Origin: Methylorubrum sp. B1-46
Lineage (GTDB): Bacteria > Pseudomonadota > Alphaproteobacteria > Rhizobiales > Beijerinckiaceae
DNA: 64,000 nt
Direction of reading: 5' to 3'
NCBI RefSeq assembly: GCF_021117295.1
Contig: NZ_CP088247.1
Span: 2,371,001 to 2,435,000 of the forward strand
In this document: positions 1-8,077 of the stretch, piece by piece
Layout: each line of letters opens with the position of its first letter
Position numbering within the stretch: position 1 is the first letter of the stretch
Translations under genes and position numbers: made by a program
Notes under the pieces: model-generated
The model's database searches: none
What the model was told of the DNA's origin: nothing
Seen by the model: the letters and a program-made list of their open reading frames with translations, nothing else

Positions 1-22
1 TATCATCGTCCGGGACAAAGGT

Positions 23-625
23 TCAGGACGCCGCCGTCTCGCGGAAGCCGTCGAGCAGGTCGGTCACGTCCCCGGTCACGTCGTCGATCGGCTTCATGCC
101 GTCGATCTTCCGCAGCAGGCCGGTGCCGGCATAGTAGTCCGAGAGCGGCGCCGTCTGCCGCTTGTAGGCGTCGAGGCGGGTCTTGAAGACCTCCGGCGTG
201 TCGTCCTTGCGCACCGGTTGACCGCGGGCGGCGGTCTCCTCGGCGCGCCGGGCGATGCGGCCGACGAGGGCGTTCTCGTCCACGACGAACTCCACCACCG
301 CGTCGAGGGCAATGCCCTTCTCCGCCAGCATGGCGTCGAGGGCCTTGGCCTGCTCGACCGTGCGCGGGAAGCCGTCGAGGATGAAGCCGTTCTTGGCGTC
401 GGCCTCCTCGATGCGGTCGGCAACGATGCCGACCACGACCGCGTCCGGCACGAGGCCGCCGCTCTCCATGATCGACTTCGCCTCGAGCCCTACAGGCGTT
501 TCGGCGGCCACCGCCGCGCGCAGCATGTCGCCCGTCGACAATTGCGGGACGCGATAGCGCTCCACGATACGCTCGGACTGTGTGCCCTTACCTGCTCCCG
601 GCGGTCCGAGCAGAATGATCCGCAT
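23..625 (-). CDS. adk: Adenylate kinase
   Basis: Cytosolic enzyme that interconverts ATP + AMP and 2 ADP. The 200-residue protein opens with the P-loop [10 protein letters not shown] (residues 7-16), followed by the AMP-binding region with LSTGDMLRA and the DGFPRT motif. The lid between the core helices is short and has no zinc cysteines, the short form usual in alphaproteobacteria (E. coli has 214 residues). It is the last spc-operon gene in the window, 146 bp downstream of secY on the same strand. A self-complementary GC palindrome at 646-659 lies just upstream of its start. Confidence 0.98.
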   Translation of the reverse strand: MRIILLGPPGAGKGTQSERIVERYRVPQLSTGDMLRAAVAAETPVGLEAKSIMESGGLVPDAVVVGIVADRIEEADAKNGFILDGFPRTVEQAKALDAMLAEKGIALDAVVEFVVDENALVGRIARRAEETAARGQPVRKDDTPEVFKTRLDAYKRQTAPLSDYYAGTGLLRKIDGMKPIDDVTGDVTDLLDGFRETAAS

Positions 626-771
626 AGCGTCTCCCCGTCCTCAAGGCCCGGCGCCGGGCTCGTTCTTCATGGGCGGCGCGCCGGCCTTCACGGGCCGCGC
701 CGTCGTCACACCGCCTTGATGCGCAATTCCCGTGCGCGCGTCCACCGAACCTTTGTCGAAGAGCGTGACGC

Positions 772-2115
772 TCAACGCCGCCGGGTGGTGGAGGCGCCGC
801 GCAGCTTCGCCTTCTTCACGAGGCCCTCGTACTGGTGCGCCATCAGGTGTCCGTGGATCTGCGCCACCGTGTCCATGGTGACCGAGACCACGATCAGCAG
901 CGAGGTGCCGCCGAAGCCGAGCGCCGCCGAGGTGTAGGAGGCGACGATCTCCGGCACGAGGCAGACGAAGGTGAGGTAGGCCGCACCGATCACGGTGATG
1001 CGGGTCAGCACCTTGTCGATGAAGGCGGCGGTGCGCTCGCCGGGCCGGATGCCGGGGATGAAGCCGCCCTGCTTCTTCAGATTGTCGGCGGTCTCCTGCG
1101 GATTGAAGACAATCGCCGTGTAGAAGAACGTGAAGAAGATGATCAGGCCGGCATAGGCCAGCATGTAGAGCGGCCGGCCATGGCCGAGATAGGCCGTGAG
1201 CGTCCCGAGGATACCGGTCGAGCCCTGGTTGGCTGAGAAGCTCGCCACCGTGGTCGGCAGCAGCAGCAGCGAGGAAGCGAAGATCGGCGGGATCACGCCC
1301 GAGGTGTTGAGCTTGAGCGGCAGGAACGAGGACTGGCCCTCGTACATGCGGTTGCCGACCTGACGCTTCGGGTAGTTGATCAGAAGACGGCGCTGGGCGC
1401 GCTCCATGAACACGATGAAGTAGATCAGCGCGACGGCGGCGATGCCGGCACCGAGCAGGATGGCGGGCGAGAGCGCGCCGGTCCGGGTGAGTTCGAGCGC
1501 CCCGAAGATCGAAGCCGGCAGGTGGGCGACGATGCCCGCGAAGATGATCAGCGAGGAGCCGTTGCCGATGCCGCGTGAGGTGATCTGCTCGCCGATCCAC
1601 ATCAGGAACAGCGTGCCGCCGGTCAGCGTCACGACGGTTGAGAGGATGAAGAATGGGCCCGGCGTGATGACCGCGTTCGATCCCTGCAGGCCGAAGGCAA
1701 TGCCCCAGGACTGGACCAGCGCCAGCACCACCGTGAGGTAGCGGGTGTACTGGTTGATAACCTTGCGGCCCGATTCGCCCTCCTTCTTCAGCGCTTCCAG
1801 GGTCGGCACGACCGAGGTCAGGAGCTGAACGATGATCGAGGCCGAGATGTAGGGCATGATGTTGAGCGCGAAGACCGCCATGCGCTCGACGGCACCGCCG
1901 GAGAACATGTTGAACATGCCGAGCACGCCGCCGGCCTGGTTCTGGAAGTTGCGCGCGAACTGCTCCGGGTCGATGCCCGGAATCGGGATGTAGGTGCCCA
2001 GCCGGAACACGATGAGCGCTCCCAGGGTGAACCAGATGCGCTTCTTAAGCTCGTCGGCCTTGGCGATGGCGCCGAAATTCAGGTTGGCGGCAAGCTGCTC
2101 GGCGGCTGAGGCCAT
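772..2115 (-). CDS. secY: Protein translocase subunit SecY
   Basis: Channel-forming subunit of the SecYEG translocon in the inner membrane. The 447-residue protein has the ten-helix pattern, the N-terminal AEQLAANLNFGAIAKADELK segment, and the cytoplasmic loop near GGFIPGIRPGERTA that contacts SecA and ribosomes. The start is the ATG after rplO in the operon. The C-terminus ends in a short basic tail. Position between rplO and adk is the standard spc arrangement. Confidence 0.98.
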   Translation of the reverse strand: MASAAEQLAANLNFGAIAKADELKKRIWFTLGALIVFRLGTYIPIPGIDPEQFARNFQNQAGGVLGMFNMFSGGAVERMAVFALNIMPYISASIIVQLLTSVVPTLEALKKEGESGRKVINQYTRYLTVVLALVQSWGIAFGLQGSNAVITPGPFFILSTVVTLTGGTLFLMWIGEQITSRGIGNGSSLIIFAGIVAHLPASIFGALELTRTGALSPAILLGAGIAAVALIYFIVFMERAQRRLLINYPKRQVGNRMYEGQSSFLPLKLNTSGVIPPIFASSLLLLPTTVASFSANQGSTGILGTLTAYLGHGRPLYMLAYAGLIIFFTFFYTAIVFNPQETADNLKKQGGFIPGIRPGERTAAFIDKVLTRITVIGAAYLTFVCLVPEIVASYTSAALGFGGTSLLIVVSVTMDTVAQIHGHLMAHQYEGLVKKAKLRGASTTRRR

Positions 2116-2227
2116 GTCTCGTATCCCGGAAAATGCCGTCGGGACCCGTTAGGCGGTCCCTGAAAGCGGAAGCGGCGGCCGCGTGCGAGCACGGGCCGCC
2201 GCTTCGGCGTTCGACTTAATCGTGGTG

Positions 2228-2737
2228 TCAGGCCGACGCAACCGCGCCTTCCGACGCGCCGCGATGGGCAACGCCAGCGGCGAAGGTCGTGGTCACCGAG
2301 CCACCGGCCTTCTCGACGGCCTCGATGGCCGACTTGGAGGCGCGGGTCACCTCGAAGCTGAGCTTCGCGGTCAGCTCGCCGACGCCGAGCAGCTTCACGC
2401 CGTCACGGGCACGGCCGATGATGCCGGCCTTCACCAGCGCATCGACGGTCACGGGGGCGTTGGCGTCGAGCTTGCCGGCATCCACCGCCGCCTGGACGCG
2501 ACCGAGGTTCACCTCGTTCAGGTCGTGGGCGTGGATGTTGTTGAAGCCACGCTTCGGCAGGCGACGATGCAGCGGCATCTGGCCGCCCTCGAAGCCCTTG
2601 ATGGACACGCCGGTGCGGGCCTTCTGACCCTTCACGCCGCGGCCGCCGGTCTTGCCCTTGCCGGAGCCGATGCCCCGGCCGACGCGCATCCGGTTCTTGG
2701 TCGCGCCTTCGTTGTCGCGGATCTCGTTGAGCTTCAT
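2228..2737 (-). CDS. rplO: 50S ribosomal protein L15
   Basis: Late-assembly protein of the large ribosomal subunit. The 169-residue sequence has the basic Gly-rich N-terminus ([17 protein letters not shown]) typical of L15, then the conserved [17 protein letters not shown] stretch. It carries an Ala-rich C-terminal extension of about 20 residues beyond the E. coli length of 144, common in alphaproteobacteria. It lies 13 bp downstream of rpmD and about 110 bp before secY, in the same transcript. Confidence 0.98.
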   Translation of the reverse strand: MKLNEIRDNEGATKNRMRVGRGIGSGKGKTGGRGVKGQKARTGVSIKGFEGGQMPLHRRLPKRGFNNIHAHDLNEVNLGRVQAAVDAGKLDANAPVTVDALVKAGIIGRARDGVKLLGVGELTAKLSFEVTRASKSAIEAVEKAGGSVTTTFAAGVAHRGASEGAVASA

Positions 2738-2750
2738 GGGTAAGCCCTCC

Positions 2751-2945
2751 TCACGCCGCGGCGTCGTCGAGGACGCGCACGAGGTGCGCGACCTTGCGGA
2801 TCATCCCGCGGACCGAGGGAGTGTCCTCCAGCTCGGAGACGCGGTGCAGCTTGTTCAGCTTGAGGCCGATCAGCGTCGCACGCTGGGAGGCCTCGCGGCG
2901 GATCGGCGAACCGATCTGCTCGATACGGACAGTCTTGTTAGCCAT
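2751..2945 (-). CDS. rpmD: 50S ribosomal protein L30
   Basis: Small (64-residue) protein of the large subunit. The N-terminus [17 protein letters not shown] and the core [11 protein letters not shown] match the bacterial short L30 form. It sits between rpsE and rplO with gaps of 11 and 13 bp, so it is surely cotranscribed. Confidence 0.97.
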   Translation of the reverse strand: MANKTVRIEQIGSPIRREASQRATLIGLKLNKLHRVSELEDTPSVRGMIRKVAHLVRVLDDAAA

Positions 2946-2956
2946 GCTGCCCTCCC

Positions 2957-3535
2957 TTACGCGACGGCCGCTTCGGAGGTGTCGGCCGGGTCGGCGTCAC
3001 GGCGACGGGCCTGGAGGGCCGACACCTTGAGACCGCGACGGGCCGCGACCGAGCGCGGGCTGTCCTCGTTCTTGAGCGCGTCGAAGGTGGCGCGCACGAG
3101 GTTGTAGGGGTTGGACGAGCCGAGCGACTTGGCGACGACGTCTTGCATGCCGAGCGTCTCGAACACGGCGCGCATCGGGCCGCCGGCGATGATGCCGGTA
3201 CCCTGCGGCGCCGCGCGGAGGATCACCTTGCCGGCACCGTGACGACCGTTGACGTCGTGGTGCAGGGTGCGGCCCTCGCGGAGCGACACGCGGATCAGAC
3301 CGCGCTTGGCGGCTTCCGTCGCCTTGCGGATCGCCTCCGGCACCTCACGGGCCTTGCCGTGGCCGAAGCCGACGCGGCCCTTCTGGTCGCCGACGACGAC
3401 GAGCGCCGCGAAGCCGAAGCGACGGCCACCCTTCACCACCTTGGCGACGCGGTTGATGTGGACGAGCTTGTCCACGAATTCGCTGTCGCGCTCCTCGCGG
3501 TCGTCGCGGCGACGACCTTCGCGTTCACGTGCCAT
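2957..3535 (-). CDS. rpsE: 30S ribosomal protein S5
   Basis: Small-subunit protein important for decoding fidelity and mRNA unwinding. The start chosen is the ATG of [12 protein letters not shown] (192 residues); the frame stays open 12 codons further upstream, but that stretch is not S5-like. The double-stranded RNA binding core is visible from [18 protein letters not shown] through [13 protein letters not shown], followed by the [13 protein letters not shown] domain. A charged N-terminal extension and an Ala-rich tail are typical of the class. The gap to rplR upstream (89 bp) is the widest in this part of the operon and holds a hairpin. Confidence 0.97.
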   Translation of the reverse strand: MAREREGRRRDDREERDSEFVDKLVHINRVAKVVKGGRRFGFAALVVVGDQKGRVGFGHGKAREVPEAIRKATEAAKRGLIRVSLREGRTLHHDVNGRHGAGKVILRAAPQGTGIIAGGPMRAVFETLGMQDVVAKSLGSSNPYNLVRATFDALKNEDSPRSVAARRGLKVSALQARRRDADPADTSEAAVA

Positions 3536-3589
3536 ATCTGATTCCTGTGATCTCACTGACGCGGGCCGCAAGGACCCGCTCGCTCGATG

Positions 3590-3616
3590 GTCCCCTCCCC
3601 ACGAAGGGGAGGGAAC
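3590..3616. repeat. C-rich palindrome inside the spc operon
   Basis: An 11-bp stem with one G-T type mismatch and a 5-nt loop (arms 3590-3600 and 3606-3616, CTCCCC facing GGGGAGG). It lies between rplR and rpsE, where a strong terminator would be harmful, and no T-tract follows on the minus strand. It belongs to the same sequence type as the palindromes at 46169-46191 and 52205-52228. It may set a processing site or simply be a dispersed repeat. Confidence 0.6.
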
Positions 3617-3624
3617 GCGGCGTC

Positions 3625-3987
3625 TTAGAAGTCCAGGCCACCCTCACGGGCAGCGTCGGCGAGAGCCTTGACGCGGCCGTGGAAGATGTAGCCCGAGCGG
3701 TCGAAGACGACCTTGGTGACGCCCGCAGCCTTGGCGCGCTCGGCGACGAGCTTGCCGACCGCCTCGGCCGCCGCCTTGTCGGCACCGGTCTTGAGGCTGG
3801 CCTTGAGATCCTTGTCGAGGCTGGACGCGGCAGCGAGCGTGCGGCCCGCGGCATCGTCGATGACCTGGACGTAGATCTGCTTGGACGAGCGGAACACCGA
3901 CAGCCGCGGACGGCCGTTGGCGGAGGCTCGGAGGGCCCGACGGACCCGCGCCTTGCGGCGCAGGAGGGCTTCGTTCTTGTTCGACAT
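3625..3987 (-). CDS. rplR: 50S ribosomal protein L18
   Basis: 5S rRNA-binding protein of the large subunit, 120 residues. Diagnostic features are the basic N-terminus ([11 protein letters not shown]), [20 protein letters not shown] and the C-terminal [26 protein letters not shown]. It lies 11 bp after rplF. The normal length and intact C-terminus show a functional gene. Confidence 0.98.
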   Translation of the reverse strand: MSNKNEALLRRKARVRRALRASANGRPRLSVFRSSKQIYVQVIDDAAGRTLAAASSLDKDLKASLKTGADKAAAEAVGKLVAERAKAAGVTKVVFDRSGYIFHGRVKALADAAREGGLDF

Positions 3988-3998
3988 GATCGCCCCCC

Positions 3999-4532
3999 TT
4001 ACTTCTTCTTGCCTTCCTTGCGGAAGATGAATTCGCCAGCGTACTTGACGCCCTTGCCCTTATAGGGCTCGGGGCCGCGATACTCGCGAATCTCCGCCGC
4101 AACCTGACCGACGCGCTGCCGGTCGATGCCCGACACCACGATCTCCGTGGGCTTGGGCGTCACGATGGTGATGCCGGCCGGGATCTCGTACTCGATGTCG
4201 TGGCTGTAGCCGAGCGAGAGCTTGAGCGCCTTGCCGGCCATGGCGGCACGGTAGCCGACGCCGGTGATCTCGAGCTTCTTCTCGAAGCCCTTGGAGACGC
4301 CCTCGACGAGGTTCGCCACCTGGGCGCGCGAGGTGCCCCACAGGGAGCGAGCCTGCTTCGACTGGTCCTTGGGCTGCACCGAGACGGCGCCGTCCTTGAA
4401 CTCCACGATGACCTGGGGCGGGACGACGAACTGGAGTTCGCCCTTCGAGCCCTTCATCTTCACCGTCTGACCCGTGACCGTGGCGGTGACGCCGGACGGG
4501 ACGGGGACGGGCTTCTTGCCTACGCGAGACAT
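3999..4532 (-). CDS. rplF: 50S ribosomal protein L6
   Basis: Large-subunit protein near the factor-binding centre, 177 residues. The start is the ATG of [14 protein letters not shown], the standard L6 N-terminus; the frame is open 60 codons upstream inside rpsH but that part is a shadow. Two L6 repeats are visible, and the C-terminus carries [12 protein letters not shown], the family signature. It lies 16 bp downstream of rpsH. Confidence 0.98.
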   Translation of the reverse strand: MSRVGKKPVPVPSGVTATVTGQTVKMKGSKGELQFVVPPQVIVEFKDGAVSVQPKDQSKQARSLWGTSRAQVANLVEGVSKGFEKKLEITGVGYRAAMAGKALKLSLGYSHDIEYEIPAGITIVTPKPTEIVVSGIDRQRVGQVAAEIREYRGPEPYKGKGVKYAGEFIFRKEGKKK

Positions 4533-4548
4533 GTCGCTGTCCTCCGGA

Positions 4549-4944
4549 TCAGAACACCTTGCAGAGCACTTCACCGCCGACGTTGCGCTCGCGCGCCTCG
4601 TGATCGGCCATGACGCCCTGCGGGGTCGAGATGATGGTAACGCCGAGGCCGTCGGCGACGCGCGGCAGCTCGCCAACCGACGAGTAGACGCGGCGGCCGG
4701 GCTTCGACACACGCTTGATCTCCCGGATCACCGGGCGACCATCGTAGTACTTGAGTTCGATCTGGAACTCGGTGCGGCCGTTGCCGAGGTCGGACACCGC
4801 GTAGTCGCGGATGTAGCCCTCGGACTTCAGCACGTCGAGGACCGAGGCGCGCAGGCGCGAACCGGGGGTCTGGACGACGTTGCGGCGACGGCTCTGGCCG
4901 TTGCGGATGCGGGTGAGCATATCACCCACGGGATCGTTCACCAT
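4549..4944 (-). CDS. rpsH: 30S ribosomal protein S8
   Basis: Primary 16S rRNA-binding protein, 131 residues. In E. coli S8 is the autogenous repressor of the spc operon, acting on rplE-region mRNA; whether that holds here is not visible. Key features are [15 protein letters not shown] at the N-terminus and the C-terminal [20 protein letters not shown] signature. It sits between rpsN and rplF. Confidence 0.98.
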   Translation of the reverse strand: MVNDPVGDMLTRIRNGQSRRRNVVQTPGSRLRASVLDVLKSEGYIRDYAVSDLGNGRTEFQIELKYYDGRPVIREIKRVSKPGRRVYSSVGELPRVADGLGVTIISTPQGVMADHEARERNVGGEVLCKVF

Positions 4945-4956
4945 GGATGCCTCCCC

Positions 4957-5262
4957 TTACCAGCTGGACTTCACGAGGCCGGGGATGAGACCCCGGTTGC
5001 CGAGCTCGCGCAGAGCGACGCGCGAGATGCCGAGCTTACGGTAGTAGGCCCGCGGACGGCCGGTCATCTCGCAGCGGTTGCGGATGCGGGTGGCCGACGA
5101 GTTGCGCGGCAGTTCCGCGAGCTTCAGGCGCGCCTCGAAGCGCTCCTCCATCTCACGGGACTCATCGTTGGCGATGGCAAGGAGGGCCTTACGCTTCTCG
5201 GCGAAGCGCTTCACCAGATCCTTGCGGTGGTTGTTCTTCTCGACTGAGCTTTTCTTAGCCAT
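4957..5262 (-). CDS. rpsN: 30S ribosomal protein S14
   Basis: Small-subunit protein of 101 residues, the long zinc-free (C-minus) form: no CxxC pair is present. The C-terminal half carries [21 protein letters not shown], the S14 signature. It lies 12 bp before rpsH and 41 bp after rplE. Confidence 0.98.
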   Translation of the reverse strand: MAKKSSVEKNNHRKDLVKRFAEKRKALLAIANDESREMEERFEARLKLAELPRNSSATRIRNRCEMTGRPRAYYRKLGISRVALRELGNRGLIPGLVKSSW

Positions 5263-5303
5263 GTCTGTCTCCAGTGTCCGCGTTTAAGCGACGTTGCCGC
5301 TGC

Positions 5304-5870
5304 TTACTGCCGGAACGGGAACTTGAAATGGGCGAGGAGAGCCTTGGCCTCTTCGTCCGTGGTGGCGCTCGTCTGGACGACGATGTCCATGCCCCAGGTC
5401 TGCTCCGCCTTGTCGTAGGAGATCTCCGGGAACACGAGGTGCTCCTTGAGGCCCATGGCGTAGTTGCCGCGGCCGTCGAAGGAGCGCGGGTTCAGGCCGC
5501 GGAAGTCACGGACGCGCGGCAGCGCGATCGTGATCAGGCGATCCATGAACTCGTACATGCGAGCCTTGCGCAGGGTCACCTTGCAGCCGATCGGCATGCC
5601 CTCGCGAACCTTGAAGGTCGCGATCGCCTTGCGGGCGCGGGTGATGACCGGCTTCTGGCCGGCGATGAGCGCGAGGTCGCCCGCCGCAACGGTGGCCTTC
5701 TTCGAATCCGCGGTGGACTCGCCGACGCCCATGTTGATGACGATCTTCTCGATCTGCGGGACCTGCATCGGGTTCTTGTACCCGAACTGCTCGATCAGCT
5801 TCTGCCGGACGACCTCGTCATAGTGCTTGCGCAGACGCGGGACGTAGGCGTTCTTGTCGGCCTCAGCCAT
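5304..5870 (-). CDS. rplE: 50S ribosomal protein L5
   Basis: 5S rRNA-binding protein of the central protuberance, 188 residues. Conserved segments are [19 protein letters not shown], the [17 protein letters not shown] block and [14 protein letters not shown]. The first codons overlap the end of rplX by 8 bp, which suggests translational coupling. Confidence 0.98.
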   Translation of the reverse strand: MAEADKNAYVPRLRKHYDEVVRQKLIEQFGYKNPMQVPQIEKIVINMGVGESTADSKKATVAAGDLALIAGQKPVITRARKAIATFKVREGMPIGCKVTLRKARMYEFMDRLITIALPRVRDFRGLNPRSFDGRGNYAMGLKEHLVFPEISYDKAEQTWGMDIVVQTSATTDEEAKALLAHFKFPFRQ

Positions 5871-6177
5871 CGATCTGATCCCCCGTGGTCTTGGCGAACC
5901 GGACCTTGCGTCCGTCTTCGAGGATGCGGAAACCCACGCGGGTCGGCTTGCCGTTCACGTCCTGGAACGCGAGGTTGGAGAGCTGGATCGCAGCCTCCTT
6001 GGAGATGATCCCGCCCTCGGCGTTCTGCGTCTGCTTCTGGTGCTTCTTGACCAGGTTTACGCCGCGCACGAAGGCCTTGCCGTCCTTCGGCATGACCTGG
6101 ATGACCTCGCCGGAGCGACCCGCGTCGCGGCCGGTGAGGACGACGACCGTGTCGCCCTTCTTGATCTTGGCGGCCAT
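5863..6177 (-). CDS. rplX: 50S ribosomal protein L24
   Basis: Assembly initiator of the large subunit, 104 residues, with a KOW motif ([20 protein letters not shown]) and [13 protein letters not shown]. The ATG overlaps the rplN stop as TGATG; an in-frame GTG directly before it would give one more residue. It overlaps rplE by 8 bp downstream, so three genes in a row are coupled. Confidence 0.97.
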   Translation of the reverse strand: MAAKIKKGDTVVVLTGRDAGRSGEVIQVMPKDGKAFVRGVNLVKKHQKQTQNAEGGIISKEAAIQLSNLAFQDVNGKPTRVGFRILEDGRKVRFAKTTGDQIDG

Positions 6178-6545
6178 CACAGCACCTCAGGAGCGAGCGA
6201 GATGATCTTCATGTGGTTGCGCGCGCGCAACTCGCGCGGCACCGGCCCGAAGATACGGGTGCCGACCGGCTCCTTCTGATTGTTGATCAGAACGGCGGCG
6301 TTCTTGTCGAAGCGGATCACCGAACCGTCGGCGCGCTTCACGTCCTTGGCCGTGCGCACGACGACCGCCTTCATGACGTCGCCCTTCTTCACGCGGCCGC
6401 GCGGGATCGCCTCCTTGACGGAGACGACGATGATGTCGCCGACGCCGGCGTATTTGCGCTTCGACCCGCCGAGCACCTTGATGCACATCACGCGGCGCGC
6501 ACCCGAATTGTCGGCGACGTCCAGATTCGTCTGCATCTGGATCAC
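6177..6545 (-). CDS. rplN: 50S ribosomal protein L14, GTG start
   Basis: Large-subunit protein at the subunit interface, 122 residues, with the full L14 signature ([19 protein letters not shown] and the basic [15 protein letters not shown] end). The start is GTG, preceded by an AGGAAAGG ribosome binding site about 8 bases upstream. It is the first gene of this operon. In most alphaproteobacteria rplN directly follows rpsQ, but no rpsQ-like frame is found upstream: the next frame on this strand is an unrelated exported protein about 400 bp away. Confidence 0.97.
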   Translation of the reverse strand: MIQMQTNLDVADNSGARRVMCIKVLGGSKRKYAGVGDIIVVSVKEAIPRGRVKKGDVMKAVVVRTAKDVKRADGSVIRFDKNAAVLINNQKEPVGTRIFGPVPRELRARNHMKIISLAPEVL

Positions 6546-6616
6546 GGGAGTGACCTTTCCTTGTTTCAGGCGGGTTTCCGCACACGGACGGTATTGCCCG
6601 GCGGACGACGCCTGAT

Positions 6617-6709
6617 GGGGATCTGATGTCCCCGGCTCATGTGAGAGACCGCGCTATCGGCGTGGGAACGCCGGCGCGGTCACCGCGTACGAAGGGATGC
6701 GAACATCCC
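6617..6709 (-). promoter_or_regulatory. Structured leader upstream of rplN (three hairpins)
   Basis: Three inverted repeats stand in a row in the 397-bp non-coding stretch before rplN. Hairpin 1 (6694-6709) is a perfect 6-bp stem that reads with a TTCG loop on the minus strand. Hairpin 2 (6647-6681) has an 8-bp outer stem, a 3-nt bulge and a 6-bp inner stem around a 4-nt loop. Hairpin 3 (6617-6633) is a 5-bp stem. None is followed by a T-tract, so they look like mRNA leader structure, not terminators. A role in ribosomal protein autoregulation is inference. Confidence 0.5.
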
Positions 6710-6734
6710 AAGGACTGTCGCGAAGGCGTGCCCG

Positions 6735-6760
6735 ATACTACGGACGCGTGCGCCGTGCAA
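6735..6760 (-). promoter_or_regulatory. Possible promoter for the rplN operon
   Basis: On the minus strand a TTGCAC (6755-6760) is followed by TAGTAT (6735-6740). The spacing of 14 is short of the ideal 17, so this is only a candidate. It would place the three leader hairpins in the transcript. Confidence 0.2.
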
Positions 6761-6942
6761 GCGGGGCGGGCGGCGAAATCGTATGCTCCTGCCCGCCGGC
6801 GAGACGCAGGGAGCGTCGCTTCGAGCGGCGATGTGCGGTTCTGCGCCGGGCGGACAGCGAGGCGATGGATGCCACGCTGTCGATAGGGGTGTCGCGAAAG
6901 GGGTGGAGGGAGACAGCCAGTCGCGCCGGTCGTCGGTGCTCG

Positions 6943-7224
6943 TCAGCAGCCCTTGCAGATCGAGCCCATGGTCTTGTTCATCTTCGCGTCCCAGGCCTTG
7001 TCGCGCGCCTGCGCCGCGCGCTGGGCCTTGAGCATCTGTTCCTGAGAGGTCGAGGCGGCCTGTCCCTGGGGGATGCCCGGCGCCGGCGGCTTGGTCTGCC
7101 CCGTCGCCGTGACGGCGCGGCCGGTCGGAGTGAGCCGGGTGTCGCCCCCATCCTGGGCGAGGGCGGGTGCGGCCGCCAGAAGGCCGGCGAGCAGGAGGGC
7201 GGAGACGGCGATCGAACGATGCAT
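6943..7224 (-). CDS. Small exported protein, unknown function
   Basis: A 93-residue protein with a clear signal peptide (MHRSIAVSALLLAGLLAAAPALAQ, predicted cut after ALAQ) and a mature part of about 69 residues. That part is hydrophilic, rich in Gln and Ala, and ends in a CKGC motif that could form a disulfide or bind a metal in the periplasm. No family was recognised. It reads towards rplN but is 397 bp away. Four GCGTATC repeats lie about 110 bp upstream of its start and may control it. Confidence 0.8.
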   Translation of the reverse strand: MHRSIAVSALLLAGLLAAAPALAQDGGDTRLTPTGRAVTATGQTKPPAPGIPQGQAASTSQEQMLKAQRAAQARDKAWDAKMNKTMGSICKGC

Positions 7225-7334
7225 GGCTTCTCAATCACTCCCTGGCGCGGGACGCCGGTGCCGAGGGGGCGGGCCGGCACAGTCCGACGCGAAGGAGTGT
7301 CTCCGCCGATCGACATCGGGGTGACGTTCCCGCC

Positions 7335-7372
7335 GCGTATCTGCGTATCTCGCGTATCTGCGGCCGCGTATC
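7335..7372. repeat. Four direct repeats of GCGTATC
   Basis: The heptamer GCGTATC occurs at 7335, 7343, 7352 and 7366, with start-to-start distances of 8, 9 and 14. The stretch is non-coding (7225-7537 holds no gene). Direct repeats of this size suggest a regulator binding array for the exported-protein gene that starts at 7224, but a chance microrepeat is possible. Confidence 0.4.
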
Positions 7373-7537
7373 GGTCGCGCGCCTGAGCGACCTAGTTGGC
7401 ACCGGACCAAGCCGGCCGCAAGCGGCGCCGCGGCGATGAATCCGCCGGTCCCGTGCGGAGACGCACCCCCGCAAGCCAGGACACGAGGACGTCGCCCGGC
7501 GGATGCGGCCTCCGCCCCGGCCGGGATCTCGATGCGT

Positions 7538-8077
7538 TCAGTGCGTCTCGGGCTGAGCGTCGGCCACCGTGCTGGCCTTGGAGTAGCTCGTCCGCGGCCG
7601 CCCGGTCGGATCCTCGAAGGAGCCCGCCCAGAGACCGAGGCGCTTGCCCCACGCGACGGTCTCCGCCCCGACATAGACGGCCTTTCCGCCGCGCTCGGCC
7701 ATGGCGAAGCCCTTCTCGGCCATCCAAGCGCTCAGATCTTCCTTGTCGCGGTGGCAGACGGAGAGCGCGCGGCCGTAGCTGTCGGTCTCGCGGATCTGGC
7801 AAGTGACCGTCGCATCCTTCAGGTGCGCGGCGAGCGCCTTGGCGGCATGGGCGCCGCAGGCATAGTTCTGACCCTTGGCGTTCAGGCAGGTCTGCTTGAG
7901 GCCGGGCGCCGCCACGCCGTAGAGGCCGACCACGCGTCCGCCCACCACCAGCGTATCGCCGCTCAGGACGCGTGCTCGCCCGCTCACGCTCTCGCCGGCA
8001 TGAGCGGGGCCGAGATCCTGCCAGCCGGCCGCGGCGAGGACGATGATGCTGAGGCCGAGAAATCCCGTTCGTCTCAT
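7538..8077 (-). CDS. Exported thermonuclease-fold protein, probably inactive
   Basis: A 179-residue protein with an N-terminal signal or anchor segment (residues 5-27, cut near AHAG) followed by a staphylococcal nuclease-like (OB-fold) domain. The SNase layout is visible: VLSGDTLVV (36-44), the GLYGVAAPGL stretch (51-60) and DSYGRALSVC (99-108). Active SNases have R, D and E around the middle motif; here these positions read G51, A56 and G59, while D41 and R103 remain. Four cysteines (64, 74, 93, 108) may form disulfides. The ATG of MRRTGF was chosen since it directly precedes the signal; the frame is open 23 codons upstream. Catalysis looks lost, so binding is the likelier role. Confidence 0.8.
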   Translation of the reverse strand: MRRTGFLGLSIIVLAAAGWQDLGPAHAGESVSGRARVLSGDTLVVGGRVVGLYGVAAPGLKQTCLNAKGQNYACGAHAAKALAAHLKDATVTCQIRETDSYGRALSVCHRDKEDLSAWMAEKGFAMAERGGKAVYVGAETVAWGKRLGLWAGSFEDPTGRPRTSYSKASTVADAQPETH

